DNA of 64,000 bases from a bacterium. Its GTDB lineage: Bacteria; Krumholzibacteriota; Krumholzibacteriia; LZORAL124-64-63. Of this stretch, positions 38,001 through 45,301 are shown one piece after another. Below the pieces are notes generated by a model. It made no database searches and was not told the origin of the DNA. It saw nothing but the letters and a program-made list of their open reading frames with translations. The position numbers were made by a program, and so were the translations under genes. The DNA lies in NCBI GenBank assembly GCA_024231905.1, contig JAAEQC010000102.1, positions 330,733 to 394,732 on the forward strand, written 5' to 3'. Positions within the stretch are counted from its first letter, which is position 1. Each line of letters starts with the position of its first letter.

Positions 38001-38104
38001 AGGATGCCGACGGCGACGGAACGGATGAGTTCATCCCCTTCTACGATCCGCGGACCTTCGGGAACCACCGCAATTTCCGGATCGGGATCGGGTACTATTT
38101 CTAG
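35096..38104 (+). CDS. TonB-dependent receptor with carboxypeptidase-regulatory-like N-domain
   Basis: This gene encodes 1002 residues. It has a signal peptide ending near DSYAQD, then a CarboxypepD_reg-like beta-sandwich (RIKGIVKDAESGELLDYANVLLAG...), then a plug domain (EDALSKQAGIVTRAGEIFVRGGRSGEVQFQMDGVDVSNP; GLDAKYGNALSGVVNIITKEGG). A long beta-barrel ends in YFRIGIGYYF-like aromatic residues (HRNFRIGIGYYF). This is the FCB-style outer membrane receptor energised by TonB. ATG 35096 has GAAAGGAG 7 nt upstream; an upstream ATG at 35012 is rejected. The next two genes form a likely functional unit with it. The ligand is unknown. Confidence 0.92.
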   Translation: MLRLHRITRFLPLVLLLILAASASVPDSYAQDAPGRIKGIVKDAESGELLDYANVLLAGTTRGTMSLGGGVFYFNVEPGTYTVKVLYLGYAPVEMQVTVVSGQTTEANFPLETVIVETLQAFDVEGAEYMVEVKSSVEEKVVTSETFEKYAIDSVEDALSKQAGIVTRAGEIFVRGGRSGEVQFQMDGVDVSNPIGTGNMEVSTMAVANMTTATGGLDAKYGNALSGVVNIITKEGGEKFGGGVRYITDDFGRQDRTYKNYDRFEYGFGGPTPVRGLTYFLSGDLSFQDTENTSVAHRPETKVKIGNSTLFKFRRRQFNQAKGSLKLAYHFDENRKVTAEYSYSTQLQERYTPNWSVEGYARRVVYMPEVIYPNSTNVTDWVATGRPIPVYYGPWFETMMQTARVVMVLDTRNDSERRVALPVLEVRSAADNRTYTVIAQPQFDGFRYPYSDYSTVAEDSSYTDFNSANRDFQFTNIGQVAKIVWRQNLTESTFYVVRLGLVAFDSRTDTAGKDPWEYNHGGVRSPGVFFGQQRIYQAGTDYYTSPLHAYYVTTSDNMVYREQYSRTYSMGFELVSNRWEGHLVETGVGVRYNDLERYELVQPAIMRQNRHTGQWTQGQGRNVFHTYNPEAYWYLQDRWEYEGMVMNYGMRWDMFSPGNAAAIELVNEDIDANVVKYKTAFQPRLGFAFPITERDGFHFHYGRFVQFPSREYLFGDQDPVGASDILGNPNLDPETTIQYSAGIKHQFTDHIAGQFSLYSKDIYDLIASTSITDETTGQPLRRRINKAYASARGIETTLEKRFSDHYAFMFTYTYSFADGVASNAEFGANPEGLAYLPNQELPLEWDQRHTANLMLRMAELRVWSVGFTFSYGSGVPWTPNDRFARRQDPMLENSERIPAMYDLTVQLERNINFYGKRLSLQLQGFNLLNQDLVINPGGAGIRPGMINGAAYGGVSHLTETGKYGAALLQDADGDGTDEFIPFYDPRTFGNHRNFRIGIGYYF

Positions 38105-38159
38105 AGCAGGGGCAGAGCGCTCCGGCCCCGGCGACCGGGACCGGCTGGAAAGGACGGCA

Positions 38160-41045
38160 ATGAGAGGAACCAACGACACGAGCGCGATTGTCCGCGCGTG
38201 CCGGTTCAACCGGGCCATATGGACGGTCCTACTCGCCCTCTTGGCGTGTTGCTGGACAACCCCGGCTGCGGCCTGGTCCGAGGGCCAGGATCTGATCGGG
38301 GAGCTGGGTTACAATCCCGGCGGTGCCTTCATCACCCACGGTGAGTACGTGATGAACGTCGGCAATGTCCACATCAACATCACCAACTGGGGTCTGATCG
38401 GCTCGGCGTTCTCCAATCCTTCGACGTTCTCGGACGCCCCCTCCTGCCAGTGGCCGGCCGGTTCCGGCGATGAATACCTCTGGTCCTCGGGCCTGTGGGT
38501 AGGCGGTGTGGTGCTGGGTGAACGTCTGGTCTCCACGGGCGGACGCGGTTCGGAGTTCCTGCCGCTCGAGGAGATCGAGGCGACGATCTACGAATCAGTC
38601 GAAGCCAAGCTGCTGCGCCCGTCCGGCAACGCCGACGCCAGTGGCCGGCGGCATCCCATGCCGCAGCCCAACGACGACGACGACGAGGATGAGGACGGCA
38701 ATCCCCTGATCGACGAGGAGATCCTCAACGGGCTGGACGACGACGATGACGGCATGGTGGACGAGGACTATGCCCAGGTCGGCAACCAGATGTTCGTCCT
38801 GACCAACTACGACAACACGGCCCTGGCTCGCGAGCAGTTCGCTGACCATACGCCCCTGAACCTGGAAGTCGTCCAGGCCACCTACCAGTGGGAGAACGAC
38901 CAGGTCGACGACTTCGTGGGCTTCGAGTACAAGATCACCAACATCGGCGTGACGACCATCGAGCGCGTCTACATCGGTTTCTACTCGGATAGCGACATCG
39001 GTTCCCGCGAGGGCGACAGCATTGCCGACGACGACATGGCCGGCTCCTACCGCGGCCTGGTGCGCGCCAGCGACGGGTCCTTCGTGCCCGTCGAGGTCGG
39101 TTACATGTACGACGGTGCGGAGTCAGGCCGCCTCGACGGCTACTTCGGCATCGTCTTCCTGGGCCACGACGTGGATCCGACGGGCAACAGTGCGCCCGTC
39201 AATGTCGGTCTGCGCACCTTCCAGTCCTTCCAGGGGCAGCAGGCCTTCGAGCAGGGCGGCGACCCCCAGAACGACGACGAACGCTACCAGCTGCTGAGCG
39301 CTGCGCCCGAGGAGTGGGACGGTCCCACCCTGCCGGGTAAGCAGGCGGACTTCCGTTTCCTGGTCTCGGCGGGCCCCTTCAGGACCCTCGAGCCGGACGA
39401 GGACCTTGAGTTCCAGGTGGGCATGGTGGTCGGCTCCGGGCGCGCGGGACTGCTCGCCCATTGCGCCGAGGCGGCTCAGACCTGGTTCGGCATCTGGGAG
39501 GATCAGATCTCAGCCGTCGTGACCCACGGCACCAACGACGAGAATCCCGATGGCGAGATGAATCCCGGCCAGTACGGCCGTGAGACCATTCTCTGCATCG
39601 ATGACTTCGACCCGGATCTGTACGAGGCCATCAAGCCGGATTTCGGGGATACGAGCTGCGTTACCCCGGACATGCTCCTGGGCGCGCGACCCATCGACGA
39701 CGGTGACCGGTTCACCTGGGACGGCAAGACCTGCGCCATGTTCAACATGGACAACTGCTTCGAGTGCGAACGCCAGCTCGGCCGCGAGTGTTTCCCGTTC
39801 GACTTCGACGCGGACAACGACGCCGGGTGGCAGTGCAACCGTGGTGATGACGCCACGACGCTGGTCGGCTGCACGGGCATCGGCGGCCTGGACACCCAGA
39901 TCCACTGGATCGTGGGCATGGCTCCGCCACCGCCGGGCCTGCGCCTGCACGCTTCCGACAGCCGGGTCCACATCTTCTGGGACGATCTCAGTGAGCGGTC
40001 CCCGGATCTGCGCCTGCAGGAGATCGACTTCGAGTCGTACAACGTCTGGCGCGCCGACAACTGGGACCGGCCCTACGGTTCCTCGGTGGCCAACGGTCCC
40101 GAGAGCACGCTGTGGCAGAAAATCGCCGAGTACGACGTGGTCAATTCCTTCGTCAACGTGCGCGAAGAGAACGGCTTGACCGTCCGCGACACCATCCCCC
40201 TGGGCGCCAACACCGGCCTGGAGGACATCACATACATTCCCCGGGTCCTGGATCTGGCGGAGAATCCCCAGTACACAGGCTTGGCTGATTCCATGGCTGT
40301 CGTGGTCCAGAGGGATCCGGACGGCGAGTGGGGCGACAAGGAACTGCCGTACCTCTTCAATTCGGCGGGTGATCTGCTACAGACTTTCCGGCCTCTGGAA
40401 GACTGGGCCTACAACACGAATGAAGCCGTTCTCGATACCTTCTACTCGGTGGCGGCGAGGGCGGAGAATCTGCCCGCGGTGGAGGGGAAGATCCCGGTCA
40501 GGTACTACGAGTACGTGGATCGTGGCATCCACAACGGGTTCCTCTACTTCTACTCGGTGACGGCGAAGGACCACGAGTTGCTGCCGGCCACCAACATTCA
40601 CAATATCGATCCGGACACACCGGTGGGAGATGGGCTGCTCGGTGATCCCAGCGCCTCCTTCAGCAACACCACACCGGGCACCGAGGCCCAGACGGCCGAG
40701 GAACGGGATCGCTACGGCACGAACATCTACGTGTTCCCGAATCCCGCAACGCGGGATGCCCTGGATGAGTATCAGCAGATGTTCCCGACGGGTGACGATC
40801 CTACCGGCGTTCGCGTGACCTTCACGAATCTGCCGGAGGCCCGGAACACCGTCAAGATCTACACGGCGAGCGGCGATCTGGTGGAGACCATCAACCACGA
40901 TGGGACCACCGGAATCGGCCACACGAGCTGGAACCTGATGAGCCGCAACGGTCAGGAGATCGTCAGCGGCATCTACCTGTACTCCGTCCAGTCGGACGAC
41001 GACCGCTTCGAGGACTTCGTCGGCAAGTTCGTGGTGGTAAGGTAG
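38160..41045 (+). CDS. Large secreted protein with FlgD/T9SS-like C-terminal domain
   Basis: This gene encodes 961 residues. A signal peptide ends about TTPAAAWSE. Near residues 170-210 is a very acidic run of Asp/Glu with D-x-D-x-D/G spacing (thrombospondin-type-3/Ca2+-binding look). Around 500-580 many cysteines cluster. The C-terminus (YVFPNPATRDALDEYQ...YTASGDLVETINHDG...IVSGIYLYSVQSDD) is the FlgD-Ig/T9SS type A-like fold. The protein is probably exported to the cell surface with help of the PorV-like neighbour. ATG 38160 has AAAGGA 5 nt upstream. No enzymatic domain is recognised. Confidence 0.82.
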   Translation: MRGTNDTSAIVRACRFNRAIWTVLLALLACCWTTPAAAWSEGQDLIGELGYNPGGAFITHGEYVMNVGNVHINITNWGLIGSAFSNPSTFSDAPSCQWPAGSGDEYLWSSGLWVGGVVLGERLVSTGGRGSEFLPLEEIEATIYESVEAKLLRPSGNADASGRRHPMPQPNDDDDEDEDGNPLIDEEILNGLDDDDDGMVDEDYAQVGNQMFVLTNYDNTALAREQFADHTPLNLEVVQATYQWENDQVDDFVGFEYKITNIGVTTIERVYIGFYSDSDIGSREGDSIADDDMAGSYRGLVRASDGSFVPVEVGYMYDGAESGRLDGYFGIVFLGHDVDPTGNSAPVNVGLRTFQSFQGQQAFEQGGDPQNDDERYQLLSAAPEEWDGPTLPGKQADFRFLVSAGPFRTLEPDEDLEFQVGMVVGSGRAGLLAHCAEAAQTWFGIWEDQISAVVTHGTNDENPDGEMNPGQYGRETILCIDDFDPDLYEAIKPDFGDTSCVTPDMLLGARPIDDGDRFTWDGKTCAMFNMDNCFECERQLGRECFPFDFDADNDAGWQCNRGDDATTLVGCTGIGGLDTQIHWIVGMAPPPPGLRLHASDSRVHIFWDDLSERSPDLRLQEIDFESYNVWRADNWDRPYGSSVANGPESTLWQKIAEYDVVNSFVNVREENGLTVRDTIPLGANTGLEDITYIPRVLDLAENPQYTGLADSMAVVVQRDPDGEWGDKELPYLFNSAGDLLQTFRPLEDWAYNTNEAVLDTFYSVAARAENLPAVEGKIPVRYYEYVDRGIHNGFLYFYSVTAKDHELLPATNIHNIDPDTPVGDGLLGDPSASFSNTTPGTEAQTAEERDRYGTNIYVFPNPATRDALDEYQQMFPTGDDPTGVRVTFTNLPEARNTVKIYTASGDLVETINHDGTTGIGHTSWNLMSRNGQEIVSGIYLYSVQSDDDRFEDFVGKFVVVR

Positions 41046-41106
41046 AAGAACGTTTCGTAGGGGCAGGCAAGCTCAACTCCGTCCGCGGACGGACCTGGAG
41101 GTTTCC

Positions 41107-42042
41107 ATGAGACGCATCGCGATTCTGACCACCGTCCTTATGGCGCTGCCGGCGCTGGCACTTGCCGCCGGCTTCGCAAAGGTCGGAACGTTCGGCGGTC
41201 AGGAACTGAAGATCGGCATCAGCGCCCGCGCCACCGGGATGGGCTCGGCCTTCACCGGTGTCGCCGATGATGCCACGTCGGTATTCTACAACGCGGGCGG
41301 CCTGGTCAATGTCCGTGGCAACGAGGTTTCCTTGAACCACGTGACCTGGGCGGCCGACACGAAGCTCAGCACGGCCATCATCGCGTTCAACCCGCGTTCG
41401 ATCCCGGGCACGTTCGCCCTCTCGGTGCGGTCCTTCTGGATGGACCCGCAACTGGAGCGCACGGCGTACAATCCCGAGGGCACGGGCCGCACATTCGACT
41501 CGGGTACGACGACCTTCGGCCTGAGTTACGCCCGCTTCTTCACGGACAAGTTCTCGGCGGGCCTGACGCTGAACTACCTGCACATGGGACTGGCCGAGAC
41601 CGCCGTGAACACCGGCGCTTTCGACTTCGGGATCATGTACCGGATCGGCCTCGGCCGGGACGTGAAGCTGGGCATGACGATCCAGAACCTGGGCAGCGAG
41701 TTCACCTTCGACGAGCGCGAATCCAGGTTGCCGGTGATCTTCAAGGTCGGCACGAGCTTCAACGCCTTCAAGAACGAACGGCAACAGCTCCTGTGCGCCT
41801 TCGAGTTCCAGCACCCGAACGACAACGTCGAGCGTGCCAATGTGGGGGCCGAGTACGGGCTGAACGACATGTTCTTCGGCCGCGCCGGATACCACATCAG
41901 CTACGACTCCGACGGTCTGGCCTTCGGATTCGGCGCCCAGATCCGCACGGGCGAGACCACCCGCCTGCGGGGCGACTACAGCGCCGTGGACATGGATGCC
42001 CTCGGCTACGTGCACCGCTTCACGGTCACGGTCGTCTACTGA
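41107..42042 (+). CDS. PorV/PorQ-family outer membrane beta-barrel protein
   Basis: This gene encodes 311 residues. It has a signal peptide (LMALPALALAAG), then ISARATGMGSAFTGVADDATSVFYNAGGL, the typical N-terminal block of PorV/PorQ/UPF0164 (FadL-related) barrels. Alternating strands follow, ending in the aromatic FTVTVVY. PorV shuttles type IX cargo in Bacteroidota; the same gene is often next to FlgD-tailed proteins in FCB genomes. It follows the secreted protein gene by 61 bp, with GGAGG before the ATG, and is closed by a strong terminator. Confidence 0.85.
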   Translation: MRRIAILTTVLMALPALALAAGFAKVGTFGGQELKIGISARATGMGSAFTGVADDATSVFYNAGGLVNVRGNEVSLNHVTWAADTKLSTAIIAFNPRSIPGTFALSVRSFWMDPQLERTAYNPEGTGRTFDSGTTTFGLSYARFFTDKFSAGLTLNYLHMGLAETAVNTGAFDFGIMYRIGLGRDVKLGMTIQNLGSEFTFDERESRLPVIFKVGTSFNAFKNERQQLLCAFEFQHPNDNVERANVGAEYGLNDMFFGRAGYHISYDSDGLAFGFGAQIRTGETTRLRGDYSAVDMDALGYVHRFTVTVVY

Positions 42043-42082
42043 TCATCGGCGGCTGGACCGCCTCCGTATCGAGCTTGCCAAG

Positions 42083-42116
42083 CCGCCCCGACTCCTGGTC
42101 GGGGCGGTGCTCTTTT
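42083..42116 (+). terminator. Rho-independent terminator of the receptor/PorV operon
   Basis: Stem CCGCCCCGAC (42083-42092)/GTCGGGGCGG (42098-42107), 10 bp with loop TCCTG, followed by TGCTCTTTT. Confidence 0.88.
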
Positions 42117-42253
42117 ACCGGAGTTCGCAGAAGTCTTTCCAGCGGCCCATTTTCCTGGCCAAATCCCCCGAAATTCCGTAACATCATGTCAGCCGGTCCT
42201 TCAACCGGCACCGGTCGAGGGGGATCGGTTCATACTCGGATTGGGACCACGCA

Positions 42254-43885
42254 ATGGCATCCACTGCCCGCGATCTCCCGGAGCGTCGGTACACCTGGCT
42301 CGGCATCCTGCTGGTTGCCGTGTCGACGGTGGCTTCTATCCTGATCGCCCCAGCCTTCGCTTCGGTGACCCGCCTGGACGGGATGGGCGCTTTCCACACC
42401 TCCATCGACGTCGTCAACCGCTGGCGCAGCGAGGATCAGCTCGATGTGATCGTGCTGGTGGAGGTCGTCAACGCCGATCTCGCCTACCAGGTGGAGAACG
42501 GCGGCTACGTGGGACGTCTGCGCGTCGAGGTGGAACTCGAGAGCGACGACGGCTGGATCCTGGAGGAGAAGCGCCCCCTGCGCACCAAGGCTCTCAGCGC
42601 CGATCAGGCCTCCAGTCGCACGGAATTCCAGATCTTCGGCGTGCTGCTGGAGAACGTACCGTTCCGGATCGGGCGTATCCGTTGCCGGGTTTTCGACGTG
42701 CAGCAGACCAGCGTCACCGTCTTCAATTCGGCCCGGAACATGGCCAGCCGCAGCGACGCTACAGGCCTGTGGTCGGCCCACGACAGTCCGCGCCCGACCG
42801 CGGGCCTGGCCCTGGAGGATCCGCTCTTCCTGGCCCACGCGCCGCTCATGGATTGGCGTCCCGGCGGCTCCGGTGGCGGCGGTCTGCTCCACGACTATGC
42901 CCATCCCGCCCGGCGGTATGGGCTCGAACAGGAACGCCTCCAGCTTTACGTGCCCATCTGGCCCCAGGCCGGCGGCGTGACCGGCGACGACCTGGGACTG
43001 CGGGTCCAGGTGACGAGCCTCGACATGGAGTTTGCGCTCACCGACACCGTGGAATTCGACGCCGTGGGCAGGGCTGCTCTCGCCGCAGGCCTGCCGGCCA
43101 GCCTGATCTACGAACTGGACATCAATCTCCTGCCCGAGGGCACCTTCCTGCTCAACCTGGCCCCTCTCAGCCGCCAGGGCAGGGGCCAGGTCGCCCAGTT
43201 CGACGTGGTCTGGCGCCTGGAGGCTCTCATCCGCAGTCACGCCCAGGTTCTCGGAGAGGGCCGCACGGTCTTCCACGGCGATGACCTGCGGCGGTTCCTG
43301 CGCCTCAGCCCCGCCGAGCAGGAGGTCATGCTCAAGGAGTTCTGGGTGGCGGCCAATCCCGACCCGGAAAGCCCGGTCAACGAGGCCTACCTGGAGTTCC
43401 AGTACCGCATCGCCTTTGTACGCCAGTTCCTGGGCGGCTTCAGCTCCCAGGGCGCCGAGGACGCGCGGGGCGAGGTCTTCCTGGCTCTCGGCATGCCGGA
43501 CGAGATCCAGACCGAGCACATGCCCACGAACTTCCGCGACCAGGACGACGCCCGTATCCGTGTCTTCGAGCAGTACGCTCCGGAGCGGGCAGGCGCCTGG
43601 GCCAAGGGGAACTCGGGGTCGCTCGATCCGTCGCCCTACGGTTCGAGCGGCGGCGCACTCATGCCCGAGTCGAGAAGCGCCGAAAACATCCGTACCTCCC
43701 GGAGCCTGTACCGGTCGACCCACATGAATGCTTTCGAATTCTGGCGGTACGACCGGGGGGGGAGTCCCTTGTGGGAGAGCCAGTACTCGAATCGGGGGAT
43801 GGGACAGAGGTTTTTGTTTGTGGATCGGACTGGGGCGGGGGACTACATCATCGAATCCTCCAACGTCCTCCAAGGGGTCGAGTAG
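42254..43885 (+). CDS. GWxTD-domain exported protein
   Basis: This gene encodes 543 residues. The N-terminal hydrophobic signal (LLVAVSTVASILIAPAFA) suggests export. The C-terminal region has the GWxTD-family pattern: MLKEFWVAANPDPESPVNEAYLEF, then RGEVFLALGMPDEI, AFEFWRYDRGG and FLFVDRTGAGDYIIESSN. The eponymous GW-TD tetrad itself is degenerate (SSQGAEDARG). These proteins occur widely in FCB/Gemmatimonadota genomes; function unknown. The last 100 bp use different codons (many GGG, TTT, TTG, AGG) from the rest. An insertion sequence begins one base after its stop codon. Confidence 0.82.
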   Translation: MASTARDLPERRYTWLGILLVAVSTVASILIAPAFASVTRLDGMGAFHTSIDVVNRWRSEDQLDVIVLVEVVNADLAYQVENGGYVGRLRVEVELESDDGWILEEKRPLRTKALSADQASSRTEFQIFGVLLENVPFRIGRIRCRVFDVQQTSVTVFNSARNMASRSDATGLWSAHDSPRPTAGLALEDPLFLAHAPLMDWRPGGSGGGGLLHDYAHPARRYGLEQERLQLYVPIWPQAGGVTGDDLGLRVQVTSLDMEFALTDTVEFDAVGRAALAAGLPASLIYELDINLLPEGTFLLNLAPLSRQGRGQVAQFDVVWRLEALIRSHAQVLGEGRTVFHGDDLRRFLRLSPAEQEVMLKEFWVAANPDPESPVNEAYLEFQYRIAFVRQFLGGFSSQGAEDARGEVFLALGMPDEIQTEHMPTNFRDQDDARIRVFEQYAPERAGAWAKGNSGSLDPSPYGSSGGALMPESRSAENIRTSRSLYRSTHMNAFEFWRYDRGGSPLWESQYSNRGMGQRFLFVDRTGAGDYIIESSNVLQGVE

Positions 43886-43886
43886 G

Positions 43887-43907
43887 TTGTGTCTCGGATA
43901 ATGTGCC
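43887..43907 (+). repeat. Left terminal inverted repeat of the insertion sequence
   Basis: Begins TTGTGTCTCG and continues with AATGT and CC shared with the other end; mismatches at positions 11-13 and 19. It starts one base after the GWxTD stop codon (43883-43885). Confidence 0.85.
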
Positions 43908-43934
43908 CGGCACCGGAAATGCGATGCCGGGCGC

Positions 43935-45044
43935 ATGCGTTTTCTGAACTCCAGATCAAGATTATTTAGGCCGCCGTTCTGTCCGAACCCGCAATGTCCT
44001 CATCACCGGACTGATTCTCCCGACTGGCCACACAAGCGTGCCGGCTTCTACCGGCGACAGATAGCACCGCGACGTATCCAGCGGTTCACCTGCCTGCACT
44101 GCCGCCGGTCTTTCAGCTCACAGACGTTTTCCACGACCTACTGGCAACATCGCCCGGGCCTCGACAAGCGCATATTCATGAAAGCCGTCGGGGGCATGGC
44201 TCTACGCCAGATCGCGCGCGATGTCGGATGCTCCCCCGAAACCGTTGCCGGCAAGGTGGCCCGGCTTGGCCGGCACTGCATGCTATTGCACAGCAGATTC
44301 ATGGAGTTCGCCGATCCGGCCCGTATAGTCGTCGCTGACGGGTTCGAGACCTTCGAATGGTCCCAGTACTTCCCGTTCCACCACAACCTGGCCGTCGATC
44401 CCGATACTGACTTCTGGATCTATTTCAATGATAGCGAGTTGCGTCGCAAGGGACGAATGACCTCGACACAACGGAAACGACGTGTCGAACTCGAGGCACG
44501 GTTCGGTCGGCCTGATCCGCGAGCCGTGCGTAAGAGTATGTTCGAACTCTTGAAAGTTGCGACAGCGGGGAGTGGTTGCGTCGTGATTGACACGGATGAC
44601 CACCCGTCCTACAGACCGGCGATCAGAGCTCTAGAAATCGAAGTTGAACATCGTGTAACGCCGGGACGTGCACGTCGTGACCGTAGCAATCGCCTGTGGG
44701 CAGTTAACCTGCTGGACCTGTTGATCAGACACAACAACGCGAATCATCGACGTGAAACACTCGCCTGGTCGAAGCGTCGCCAGGGGAGCAGCGAACGGTT
44801 GGCGATCCTGCTGGTGTGGCGTAACTACATGCAGGGGCGAAGAGAAAAGATCCGGAACAGTCCGACGCCGGCAATGGAGCGGGGAATGTTGTCGCGACGC
44901 TTGGCCTTGGAGGACGTTCTGGATCGGCGGTTGTTCGCTAGTCGGATGGAACTGCCAGCGAGTTGGCGGCGGTACTATCGCCGGGAAGTCGAAACCCGAG
45001 CGCTCAAGTCCCAGCGGAGACACGAGTTATCATATGCGGTTTGA
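43935..45044 (+). CDS. Transposase with N-terminal zinc ribbon (IS1/IS1595-like DDE)
   Basis: This gene encodes 369 residues. The N-terminus has CPNPQCPHH and FTCLHCRRSFSSQTF, a zinc ribbon of the IS1/IS1595 kind, followed by a helix-turn-helix (MALRQIARDVGCSPETVAGKVARLG). Likely catalytic acidic residues lie in VVADGFETFEW and VVIDTDDHPSY. The C-terminal LLIRHNNANHRRETLAWSKRRQGS recalls the R-x-T-x-x-x-S-K block of IS1 transposases. The frame is intact, so the element could be active. Exact IS family was not assigned. It lies wholly between the two terminal inverted repeats. Confidence 0.82.
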   Translation: MRFLNSRSRLFRPPFCPNPQCPHHRTDSPDWPHKRAGFYRRQIAPRRIQRFTCLHCRRSFSSQTFSTTYWQHRPGLDKRIFMKAVGGMALRQIARDVGCSPETVAGKVARLGRHCMLLHSRFMEFADPARIVVADGFETFEWSQYFPFHHNLAVDPDTDFWIYFNDSELRRKGRMTSTQRKRRVELEARFGRPDPRAVRKSMFELLKVATAGSGCVVIDTDDHPSYRPAIRALEIEVEHRVTPGRARRDRSNRLWAVNLLDLLIRHNNANHRRETLAWSKRRQGSSERLAILLVWRNYMQGRREKIRNSPTPAMERGMLSRRLALEDVLDRRLFASRMELPASWRRYYRREVETRALKSQRRHELSYAV

Positions 45045-45072
45045 AAACGAGTGCTCCTGCCGGACGGCGCAA

Positions 45073-45093
45073 GGTACATTTATCGAGACACAA
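45073..45093 (-). repeat. Right terminal inverted repeat of the insertion sequence
   Basis: The reverse complement reads TTGTGTCTCG then ATAAATGTACC, matching the left end at 17 of 21 bases. It ends 9 bp before the putative exbB -35 box. Confidence 0.85.
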
Positions 45094-45102
45094 TGAAAGG
45101 GT

Positions 45103-45133
45103 TTGACTTGGTACCCCCATCTGCACTAATTAT
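45103..45133 (+). promoter_or_regulatory. Possible promoter of the exbB-exbD-exbD-tonB operon
   Basis: TTGACT (45103-45108) with an AT-rich box TAATTAT (45127-45133) 18-19 nt downstream. The -10 match is only moderate. The leader to the ATG at 45302 would be about 160 nt. Confidence 0.35.
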
Positions 45134-45301
45134 ATCAAGCGACTAGGCTCCAAAGACCGGGTGAATTCCGGGCCCACCCGCCGCTCAACCGGCGCGGCCG
45201 GGCCCCACTGGTTTGTGGCGTCCGGGACTCCCCACCTGTCCCCGGCACCGCTTCCGGCGCCAGCTTTCAAAGGGTCCCAATTGGAAAGGGAGACTTGCAC
45301 A

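Larger units (their letters stand above)
43887..45093 (+). mobile_element. Insertion sequence, about 1207 bp, with 21-bp imperfect terminal inverted repeats
   Basis: The left end 43887-43907 and the reverse complement of the right end 45073-45093 match at 17 of 21 positions, with a perfect outer TTGTGTCTCG. One transposase gene fills the interior. A hairpin (43905-43912/43925-43932) lies just inside the left end. No target-site duplication is obvious in the flanks. The interior is less GC-rich than neighbouring genes (44521-44580 is 57% against about 68% in exbB). Confidence 0.85.

Noticed and set aside
43905..43932. Hairpin after the GWxTD gene as its terminator
   Set aside because: The stem lies inside the insertion sequence end and has no proper U-tract; it is more likely part of the element.
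43876..45105. Target-site duplication around the insertion sequence
   Set aside because: Left flank (…CGAGTAGG) and right flank (TGAAAGGG…) share no direct repeat at the element edges.
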